From the NCBI RefSeq assembly GCF_027596085.1, contig NC_072450.1:3790236-3854235 (forward strand): a stretch of DNA of 64,000 nt, given 5' to 3'. Source of the DNA: Anoplopoma fimbria (lineage: Eukaryota > Chordata > Actinopteri > Perciformes > Anoplopomatidae). The notes beneath the pieces were generated by a model. That model ran no database searches. It was not told the origin of the DNA and worked only from the letters and a program-made list of their open reading frames with translations. Made by a program: the position numbers and the translations under genes. Below are positions 12,840-24,800 of this stretch, piece after piece; position 1 is the first letter of the stretch, and each line of letters begins with the position of its first letter.

Positions 12840-15800
12840 GTAAGAGCAGGTCTATGGGGGGGTTACTGGATGAGGGAACCAGGTACACACCCTGAGGGGT
12901 CAAGGGGGTCAAGGGGGTCAGGGGAGGTCATTATAGGTCATTATATCAGGATGCTTATGTGTTTATTACATGTGATTTGTGTGCATCAGTGTGGATCTGC
13001 TGCTTTGTCAGACAGCCTCTCTTCACTTGGATACTGTCGTTAAGTTGTTGTTAACCTTATATAGAAAGGATTATAGCACTAATATTTTTAATCTCATTTA
13101 AAAAGAGGGTCTTGGTCAGTTTTAAAGCAGCAAAATGTTAAAAAACAACATCAAACATAAAGAAAATTATATAAATGAGACAGACTTCAAACAAACAACA
13201 AGCTGAACCAAAAAAAAAAGATTTGTCATTCAGGGTCCAGTGCTCAAATGGTCCTAAATCCTGTTTTTTTAAATCTTTCTTATTAAATAATCTTGTTTAA
13301 AATGTCTCTGTAGCTCACTATGTAACGAGGGTAAAAAAAAAAGCAAAAATAAGATAAGAGGGTCATTTGTGAAAAAATAGACTTCAGCAGGAAAATGTAC
13401 CACTCTTCCATTCTACGGTTGTTCTAAAGAATGACATCCAAACACACATAGTGACTCTACACTGCAAAGACATGCAAAATGACAACAACAACATTCAAAT
13501 AGAGACCAAGGAAGTGCAGAATGACACCCAGAAACATGCAGTGTAATGATAAAGAGACACCAGAGACCACAAAGACGTGCAAAACATTGACAGAGACACA
13601 CGCAGAACAACCATGAACATGTGCTATAAGACTGCTAAGACTCCCAAGTGACCACAAAGACAGATGATATGATGACAAGGAGATGCACAAAATGAACTCA
13701 AAGACACAGAAAATGACCACAAAGTCACACAAGAAGACTGCAAAGGCACGCAAAATGAAAATAACTACAAAGACAGCAAAAAGACTGCGAAGACAAAATA
13801 CGACCTCAAAGACATGCAAAACAACTGGAAAGATGCAAAATGACTATGTAGACATACAAAACCAGTACAAAGACAAAGTGAGTGACTTCAAAGACACACA
13901 TTATGACCCCATAGACACCAAATGACCAGCAAGACACACAAAACCAAGGTCATGAAAAATAACTACATAGACACGCAAAACGACCACAGAGACGCAAAAC
14001 GACTACGAAGACATGCAAAATTACCACAAAGACATACAATACAATGACTCGAAATAACGCAACCATAACGCAAATCGACTACAAAGACACGCAAAGCAAT
14101 GAAGCAAAACAACCACAAAGACACGCAAAGCAATGAAGCAAAACAACCACAAAGACACGCAAAGCAATGAAGCAAAACAACCACAAAGACACGCAAAGCA
14201 ATGAAGCAAAACAACCACAAAGACACGCAAAGCAATGAAGCAAAACAACCACAAAGACACGCAAAGCAATGAAGCAAAACTATTACAAAGACACGCAATG
14301 CAATGACGCAAAACTATTACAAAGACACGCAATGCAATGACACAAAATGACCACAAAGACACGCAAAGCAATGAAGCAAAATTACCTCAAAAACACGCAA
14401 AGCAATGAAGCAAAACGACCACAAAGACACACAATGCATGACTCGAAATAACCACAAAGTAACTCAAAACGACCACAAAGACACACAAAATAACAACAAA
14501 AACCAAAGACACTGACAGGCGCTTTGTGTCTCTTTCAGACTAGCGTTTTGTTCCAGTGTACATCGAGTCGGAGGGCCTTTTTACCTGTCCGTGCCCAGAG
14601 GCCCATTGTTTTATAATCCATTCACGACTTAACACCTGTATCTCTCCTATCACCTGCAGAAATGTCACACTTCAGTATTTAGTGTGTAAAAACACACATT
14701 TACACATATAGGAGTGTAATAGATCTCACAATTCTCAAGTAAATATTTGAGATTTCCCAGTATGGAATTATAAAAGGATCAGCTCTTGAGCTAATCCACC
14801 TCTGGGGAGGTTTCCCATTAAACCCACCAGAGCCGGTTGATTATGTCATGAAATAGAAGAAAGACCATCGACTCTCTCTCTCTCTCACTTCTTTAATCAG
14901 GATCAATTAAAGACTTCAGAGACAGACGGGTCACACGGGTTATTAGCAGAGGTATGATCCATGAATCACAATATTCCAGGCGGTATAAAGACGTTTGAAA
15001 AGGGTAATCTAGCCGTTATTAAAGTATTAAACACCACCTGCCTCCGTCCCTGTCTGTCTCACTGATGCCCTACTGAGGCTTCCCCCTTAAGTCCCCTTTA
15101 ATTAGCTGCATTTGTGATCTTGTTACCTGTGCCAGCGGCTGCAGCCAGTTAATCTACCCAGAGTCACGCCGGTGGAGATTCGTCCGCGTGCACTCACCGG
15201 ATTAGAGGAGTCAAGTCTGAAAAGTTTAAACCCCTCCGTGTTCACCTGAGGAGAAGTCAGGAAGGAGAAAGTGTTTCACTGGAGGAATGTTTGTCTCACC
15301 ACTGAGCTGCAGTGGAGCAAGAGGATTAAACATATTTGCACTAAAAAGATTTAAGGCGGCTAATCAGTTGGTGTTTTTTCAATGTGTGTGTGTGTGTGTG
15401 TGTGTTTTGTTTTCTGTGTAGTTTCAGGGGGGAGTTTGGTCCTTGAACATGCCGATATGTGACTGCCTGATGACCATGGATGTGATGCTGTGCACCGCAT
15501 CCATATTCAACCTCTGTGCCATCAGCGTGGACAGGTATGTGTGTGTGTTTGTCTGGTCAAGGTTTAGACGAAAACATCAATAAATCCTCTGATATTCAGT
15601 TTTTTTACTGTGTGAGCCAACGGAGCAAAGAGAATACGGGAACCAGAGGAGGGAGGGTGACGATTCATATTTATCTGAAAGTTTAAAAACAAGACTCGAT
15701 TTTTAGCGATAAATGAATCAGACAACAGATACTGTTTAAATATTCTACTGGAGACGCAACGTATCCTCATACAACGGTTCATATGATAGCTTACGAAAAG

Positions 15801-18800
15801 TTATTCCTCATTTTTTGTGCGTGTCAATTTCCGCTTGTTATGTGCATACAGTATTTTAATACTTTTGCCTTCACAGGAAATAATTTAGTTAGGTTTAGGA
15901 AAAGATCGTGAAATTTTAGGTTAGGTTTAAAAGAATATCGTCAAATAGTTTGCTTTAGGAAAAGATTGTGAAAATACTTAGTTAGGCTAAGAGAAAGATC
16001 GTAAAATACGTGGTTAGGTTTAAGGAAAGATCGTAAAATACTTGGTTAGGTTAAGGAAAGATCGTAAAATACTTAGCTAGGTTTAGGGAAAGATCGTAAA
16101 ATACTTAGTTAGGTTCAGGAAAAGATTGTAAAGTACTTAGTTAGGTTTAGAAAAACATAGTTAAATACTAAGTTAGGTTTAGGAAAGGATCGTTTTTTGT
16201 GTTCAAATAACAATGTGCTGTTACTGAAGTGTAGAAGTTACTTGACAAATAAATAAACTTTGACTTTTCGTTTCACACTCGGCACAAACACCGTTCTCCT
16301 AGAGGAAGGACCGCTGTTTGTTTTGTGGGTAAAGTAACGAATGCTGTTTGCAAACAGCCGGGTAGACATCACTGCGTAGTTTCTGTGATTCTCCTAAACG
16401 TAATTTCAGTTCATCAGAACTCAGCAGCCCATTAGGAGAAATTAAAATTCACCAAAACAATCGAGGTGGGAAGTGATTGAGGTGACTTTTTCACCTTTTT
16501 GATTTTTAAAACAACTGAAGTGCCGCTTTGGGAAGTGAGCACATTTTAACAAACACTTCACAAAGAAAATGCTCCACATTGGTGATTATTAAAGCTGAGT
16601 AGGACATGCAGAACAAATGTGGACTAATGTGTTGCTTGGTCTTTCCTAAAGCGTGGGTCCTGTGGGTCGCAGGAGATTTAATCAGGGTCACCAAATAAAT
16701 TAGCAAAATTTCTTCCATAGTCTTTTATTTCACATTTACATCTGCAGTTGTTGAGCCACATGAGGGATCCTGAAGGTTCTTATTGTTCTGATATTTGTAA
16801 CGTTGAATGTACTATAAAAAACACATTGTTTGTTTGACTGATTAGAGGGGAAATAATGATTCTGTTAACTGCACCTGAATGTATTCATTTGGTCTCATTT
16901 ATAAAATCATTTAACATGTGTTCATGTTTTTCTTCTTTACTGCTAATGTGAATGCTCTGAAGCTGAAGACAGAATTAAACTCAAGTGTTAATGAAAAACT
17001 CAGCTGCATTTCACACATGAAAAACCTGTAAAAAAGTATAAATTAACAGCGACTGCTGACTTTCTGTTGAGAGCAGCAGAGTGATACTCCTACACACCTC
17101 TTTTTGAAAAAAATGATGATTTGAAAGTAAAACATTTCATCACAATGTGTTTTAGTTTTGTCATATACTTTAATTATAAGATTTTTAAAGCTACATTAAT
17201 ATCTTTAATTGAAAGAAAATATAAGATTTGGGGTCGGTGGTGACTTAAACACTTAACCCCAAGTTGCTCCTGAAGGCTTGCATCGGTGTGGACTGGATGA
17301 TGAATGTTAGTTAGATCTGATGGTGGCAATGGTAGCCTGTCAAAATGGGTAATTGAAATACTACTGACTGTAAATAAAAGCGTTTAAATGTAATGTAATA
17401 TGAGCATTAAGTTACCGATGTCTATTTGAAATGTTCTTTAAAGTCCTAACGCTGCCTCCTTTCCTTTGCAGGTTCATTGCCGTGTCCATCCCTCTGAACT
17501 ACAATCGTAAACACGTGGACCAACGTCAGCTCGTCCTGCTGTCGGCCACCTGGCTGCTGGCCCTCGCCGTGGCCTCGCCCGTCATCTTCGGCATCAACAA
17601 CGTGCCGGACCGCGACCCCAGCGAGTGCAAGCTGGAGGACAACAACTACGTGGTCTACTCCTCCGTCTGCTCCTTCTTCATCCCCTGCCCCATCATGGTC
17701 CTGCTCTACTTCGGGGTTTTCCGCGGGCTGCGACACTGGGAGGCGACGCGTAAGGTCAAGCTTCGCAGCAGCATCGAGGCCTGCAGGAAGCTGCAGCACG
17801 CCACCGTCGCCACCGCCCTCCCCCCGCTGGCCGGCACCATCCCCGGGCCGCTGCCCATGCCTCTGCCCAGGATCATCGAGAGGGACTTGGCCCAGTCTCG
17901 GCTGGACGACAAGGACGACTACATGCAGCAGGAGATTCCTTATCCCCGGCAGTACCGGGAGAACTCGGTGCCAACGGTGACGTTCAGCCAGCAGCTGCAC
18001 ATGAAGAGGAGAGCCAAGATCAACAGCCGGGAGAGGAAAGCCATGCAGGTGCTACCTGTCGTAGTGGGTGAGTGTTCAAGTCCGACTTCTCCTCCAATCA
18101 GAAGCACACAACAGATATAGGTAGAGTTTAAGAGCTATTTTTAATCAATTCTAAAAAGTGAAGCCTTAAACCTGCATTCTCTCTCCTGTCCATCAGGGGG
18201 CGACTCCTCTGGTTGTATAGAAGTCTATGAGAAAATGACTCTACTTCTCTCTTGATTTATTCCCTCAGTAAACATTGTAAACATGAGTTTATGGTCTCAA
18301 TCTCTAGTTTCAAGTCTTCTTCAATACAGCATGATGTTCATTTAGTAAATGATGCTCCATTTAGAGTCAAACAGACCATAAAGCAGGGTATGCTTTAGGG
18401 CGGGGCTACTGTGATTGGCCGGTTGCTACGACATCATTGTCCGGTCTGGGAGTCGTGTTTATTTTTTCCCACTTCTAACTCTTTCACAGTGTGTATTCAC
18501 TTCATGAAAGTTGATTACATTTTAGTCGCCTAAAAATGTCTTATTCAGCGTTGGGTTGCAATAAGCTCGGCCCTCTTATGTCACTTCTGGTTGTAAATTT
18601 TTTTTCCAGGCTTCAGAAAGGCAGTTCACAAACCAATGGGTGACGTCACGGTGACTAGGTCCACTTCTTATATTCGGAGTATGGTTTTTAATCCTGAACT
18701 ACAAATCACTTCTTTGCAGCTCTGTCAGACACTCAACACAACACATCCCGAGTTCGTTGGTTGCAGCAGGTGTAGTTCTTGCTTTGGAACAGGGGACTGT

Positions 18801-21800
18801 TTAAAATAAAAGACAATTTGTGAGCACAATTTATACGCTCAAGCTGGAATTATGCTTCTCCCGACTGCACGCAAACAAACGAACATGGGGTTCGTTCGGA
18901 CGCATTCAGATGGGGAGGGTTTTATTTGTGTATCCAGTCAGAGGCAGCGTCAAGCTCAAGCTGACAATTAACCTGATGACATCACTATGACATCATCAGG
19001 GGACGCAGAGAGGGGATATTATGGAGGAAAAAAGTAGATTTTGTCAATTAAGGAAGTTACTCTTCAGAATAAAAGCTTCTTTTGCTTCTTTTGGTTTCTT
19101 CTCTGAGGGGACATGTTTCTACAGCTCAGTGACTGTACATAACAGTTTGACACAGCCTTTGATCGGATGACTCTGTGTTTGGTAGCTGGATATCTGATAC
19201 ATTTGTTCACAGATTTTAATTACATTTGGTGTGGAAAGTTAGACTGTGTGCCAACAAATCAGTGTTTAGTTTATATCTGGTGAAGGATTTGGCACTTTAG
19301 TACATTTAGACTGTTCTTGCAAAGATTGTCTATCACCATGAACACAATGTGCAATTTGATGCAGTTCTTTATCTAGATTCAGAAATATTAAAACAGTTTG
19401 TGAGAGAAACATATTAACAGTTCAGGATTGTGCAGCCTTGACAAATGTATGAATGGAGTCTTTGATTTGCTTCAACAATTTTTTTTAATTATTGAACACT
19501 ATAGAAATAACTTTTGTCCCTGTTAAAAAAAGAAAAAAAAGAAATGGATAAAATATTTACATAAATTAAATCACAATAAATTAAATACATTTATAGATAA
19601 ATAAAATTCATAAATAAATAATAAATAGTATAAAAATAAATAGATACAATAAAATTAAATAAATTAAATAAAAATGATATCATACTCACAAGATAAAAAT
19701 GATCACCTTTCAGGTTTTTATGGTTCATGTCATTATTTGGGTCATGTGTGTGTATTTTGGGATGTCTGGCAGCTCGAGTGCTTCTTGTTTAAAGCGTTAT
19801 TTACATGAATAGAATTCTAAGAACCAAACAAACGTTGCTTTTTTGCTGTTTGTTTTCTCGTAGAAAATATTTTTCCACTTATAAAAGTGAAAAAATGCTG
19901 TTAAGTGCCTTTTTCATTACGGCCACTTGTGTGTCTCAGTAATCTGTGTATTCACTGAAGCAGGAAATGGAGGTAAAGTTGCTTGTGACAGTAGATGAGG
20001 CGTTTCAGTGCTGAACAGTTCAATATGTTAATAACCAGCCTGTTTAAAATTGGCACACTGCAGCAGCTGGGTTTCGAGCCCATTAATCACACACGATCGC
20101 CAGATAATATAAGAACAAATTAATCTGAGGAATGTTTACCTGCCGCATGTTTATGGAGTTAAAAATGGACTCTGGAATCTGGAGGTTGATCAGAACCTTT
20201 AATTAGCTTTCACACAGTTTGATTAATGTTTGTGTTGCAGCTCAGTTGAACTGTAGGTGTGTGCGGCTGCAGGCGTTCATGCTGGGATAAAAAGTGTCAC
20301 CTCTGACTCGATGTCTCTCAACAAACGACGCCATAAAGCTCTAAGCCCTCGATCCAATTATCAAGCAGCACATGACGATACAGCAACACCATCTCTTCTG
20401 TCCACAGACTGATCTGAGACCTGATTCATTCACCGTTTGGACCAGTGACCCACCAGCGAAGACTCTATTTCACTGTGGAGCTGCTACATATATGCAGTGA
20501 TTTATGAAACCATCAACGCTAATTTATGTCATGTCTAACAGGCTTTAGACATGCAGTGCAAAAAGCGTTGAGCAAAGATTATTTATGATTTTACGACTTC
20601 TTTCTCCATTTTCATGAATTTATAGTTTTTATCTCACAATGCAAGAGCAATAGTTTATTTAACCTTCTTCTTTGTATTTAATTTATAATTTGTTTTATTG
20701 CAGCTGTGTGTAGCACTATTTCCCAAGAAGAAGAAAAATCCCCTTCAGGAGAATAAAGTACATTTTCTCTTAACAATGAATATCTGACAACACTTTATAA
20801 TTTTCCTATTACGTTATATTATATTAAGATACAATAAGATAATCCTCTATTAGTCCCACAGCAGGGAAATTTGCAGGATTATAGCAGCAGATTGGATAGT
20901 GCAAACGAACAAACAAGAGACATAAGTAGAACAACAAGATCAAAACAAGTAAAATAAATAAGTAATCACACAGCAAATGTATAATAAATAGGTAAAAAAA
21001 CATAAAATACAACAAAAACTAAAATATAATGTAATTTGACTGAATGGTTGTTAATATTGCACAGTGGGTACATTGGATTTATTTTGCACATGAATGAATT
21101 AATGAATGAGGAATTGTCAGTTAAGGTAATTACGGTATATTTAAATAATATTTTAGTGATTCAGCAACAAAAATAAAGGCTTTTCAAACATTTTGTAGTG
21201 CATGGATTGACTTCCTGTTAATCTAATGCAAAAGTTCTTATTTGACACTTAAAAGGAAAAACTCATACATTTATACAAAGTAAGAAAATTGACATTATTT
21301 CCAGAAAACTATAAAAAATAGTGTGCCTACAAAATGTGAGAGCACAAGACTGTAAAAATATATATTAAACTAGATCAAATTGACACTGCGTTTCACACAA
21401 ATTCCAAGATAATCAATGCAAACTTGTAAACGCTCTCTGTCACATAAACAAAGATATATAACTGCGTCATCTGTAAAAGCTGTGATAAGATACAGACCAG
21501 TAATATCTGCCATGTTAATTTATCCTTCTGGCTCCAATAGAACACTCAAATTTAACTTTGAGATAAAAAGATAAAAAAACTGTTAATTAGTTTCCTGTTA
21601 TGTCTAAAATACACTTGAAGATACTGAGCACAGAACAGACATAGATCTCTACAAAACACAGCTTTTAATCAGAACTCAATGCATCTTATGAATAAAAAGT
21701 GACGTCCTACTGACAGTACAGCTGTTGCACATTATGCAAACTCCTCACCGTCTCCTGGAGAGAGACATAAATCTCATCCATCAAACTCTCAACGCAGAAG

Positions 21801-24800
21801 CTAATAAATCTTTTCAGGGTCTCCGTTTATTCACCAACATGTGACGACTCCTGAGACGAACGGCCTCAGTTTGATTTAGTGACACAGTTATTCATAGTGC
21901 TCGCTGATCAAGGAAACTGAGCTTATTAGAGGAGGGTTATCATTTCACAGCAGAGCTCTCACTTCTGTTTGTTAAGTCAGAGATGGATTTCCTCTTCTGT
22001 ATCTTTTTCCTTCCTGTGGACTCTAATGGTTTTCTTGTGAGGGACAAGAGAAAAGAAAAGTCAAGAAAGCCAAAAGTTATCAAACATTACATTACATTAC
22101 AGTCATTTAGCAGACGCTTTTATCCAAAGCGACTTACAATAAGTGTATTCAACATAGGTATTCAAGAGAACTACTAGTCACCAGAAGTCATAAGTGCATC
22201 TCCTTTCTTAAACAAGCATCTAAAAGCATAAACCAGAGCAAAAGTATCGTGCAGAGGCAAACTAATAGGAATACAATAAGTGCTACGAGGAAGGCTCAGG
22301 GTAGTGCTTCTTGAAGAGGTGAGTTTTCAGCCTCCGCCTAAAGATGGGCAGTGACTCTGCTGTCCTGACGTCAGTGGGGAGTTCATTCCACCACTGAGGG
22401 GCCAGGACAGAAAAAAGCTGTGACCGGGTGGATCGGCCGCAGGGACCTCTGAGCGACGGGGCAACCAGTCGCCCCGAGGCCGCAGAGCGAAGTGGTCGGG
22501 CAGGGGTGTAGGGCTTGACCAAGGCCTGGAGATAGGAAGGAGCTGTTCCTTTCACTGCCCTGTCGGCTAGCACCAGAGTCTGTAACTGGCCAGTTGAGAA
22601 CGGAGAAGGGAAGTTCTTACAGGGAGCCAGTGTAGAGAACGGAGAAGGGAAGTTGTGGCCGACGGGGGCTCCGAACTTGGGGCGATTGAACACCAGACGT
22701 GCTGCAGCTTTCTGGACGAGCTCCAGAGGTCTGATGGGAATCTGCAGGAGCGTGTGACCGATGGTTTGCTCCAGCAAGTAGTGAGGGTGCAGTAGTCCAG
22801 GCGGGTATCATCAATGGTGATGGACAGGTCTCGGTGCGGGCAACCCTTCCCCGGGAGGAACAGTAGCTCGGTTTTGTCCAGGTTGAGCTTCAGGTGGTGT
22901 GTCGCCATCCACTTCGAGATGTCAGCCAAGCACGCAGCAATGCGTGCCTCCACTTGGGTGTCACCGGGGGGAAATGACAAAACCAGCTGGGTGTCATCGG
23001 CATAACAATGGTAAGAGAAGTCATGCGAGCGAATAACAGAAGCCAAAGATGTTGTGTAGAGCGAGAAGAGAAGGGGGCCCAGAACTGAACCTTGTGGAAC
23101 CCCCGTAGTCAGCATGCGTGGTTCCGACACTGCCCTAGCCTTTGTTTGCCCTAGCCTTTGTTACCTACTGATTGCTCATTGTCTGCCAGGAGTGTAAGCC
23201 ACTCCCCCTGGCACTTAACAGGGCAATTGACCTAGTGAAACTAAACCACACCTCCCAAAACAGTTTCTGTTACACAAACAGAAACAGCAAAAGCACTAAC
23301 ACTTAAGCAGCCTAGGTAGAGCTAAAAGCAACTTATAAAAGCAAGAACAATATACTTAGTCTATTCTAGGTGAGTCAAGTAGTTCAGTATCCCTCCAGAA
23401 GCCAAATACACAAACGCCCCTGAGTAATGCAGTAATGTCTCGGGATAAAATTATGAGACAGCCGGGTTGTTACATTTTCTACTCCATCTCTAATGAACTC
23501 GGCCCGGTCGTGAATCATTCAGAGTCTCGGTGTCTGAGTAAGAATGAAACGTCCTCGTTTGAAGCATGTTTCCCACCGTTGAAGCTTGATCTTCAGGCGG
23601 GACCAAACTAACGAAGAGACAGGGACTTGTTTTTTAAGATGAGATGGATGGAGTTACGGAGCTGTTGAAATAAGAAGTTTTATGTTCAGCCTGCTGTAAC
23701 AGTACGAGGTCATCTGTTAAAGTTATATTCTCACGTTCAGCTTGACATTTATTTTCCATAATATGGTTTATTAAAGTTGCAGTGAGGAACTTTTAACTGG
23801 TTCTGAATCAGTCTCAGTTTAGTCCTGATCCTTCATATGACCTCCATCAGTAAAGGAGACCATCAGAGAGAAGATTGTCTGTTTCTATAGAGTTATTCTT
23901 AAAGCTCAGACCCTGCTGTAGTAAAATGAGAGGTGTTCTAAAGGGACTCTGGTGCTCGGAAACACTACCAGTTTCGTCCACAGGGACCGCCAAAACCATC
24001 ACAAAATGAAAGTTCCACCTAACATTTAATCATTCAAAAATATGTGCTTGAAAATGAAAGCTTTGTACAAGAAATCTTAGAAACATTGATGTTTGATCTG
24101 CACTTGTTTCAAGCTCGAACATTTTGATTTTTTTGTCCCTAAACATTTTGCAAGATTGTGAATTCAATTTCACGTTTGCAAGCTTCCGGCTTCGGTCTGT
24201 TTCTGATCTCGTCTATCCTTGGGTTAACAAAGGATTATTACGCGATAGCATCTGAAATGTTCTGGTTGTTTCACCTGCTTTGTGAAGCTACAATCTTATC
24301 TCCATCTCACTGTAGCAGTTCAAAACCTCTTCATGTATTAAATCTGTGAAAAGTGGGTGAAATTTCTTTTTATCTCGTGACTCTAAAAAAATTGAAGCTT
24401 GCAGGCATCACTTTCAACTGAAAGCACAAGCTTATAAATGTTTAGAGGCAGAAAAGCTAAATCTTCAGCCTTAAAGAGACAGCAGCACATCTGTCCACAT
24501 CTGGCTGTGAAGTTACAGAAAAAGCCAGGACGTCATAAAAACTGCAGGGGAAACCTCTGAGGGACGAGTTTGTACACTGGGAGCGATCATCATGTTGATA
24601 TACTGGAAAGTAACATTCACTCATGTACTGTATAGTTATGGGTGATGTGTACTTGACTAAAGTATTACCATTTTATGATACTTTATACTTCTCAGCCACT
24701 ACAATTCAGAAGCAAATACTGTACTTTTTACTCCACAAATGTAATTAAATACCTTTAATTACTTTGCAGATTAAGATTAAAAATATGAAAGATTTTATGA

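Noticed and set aside
13963..14371. A CRISPR-like look: regular 34-bp units
   Set aside because: Units are contiguous with no unique spacers, and the genome is a vertebrate's. It is a minisatellite.
17446..18000. 184-aa minus-strand frame opposite drd4 exon 3
   Set aside because: Antisense shadow of a GC-rich exon; low-complexity Gly/Asp/Val content and no splice or start support.
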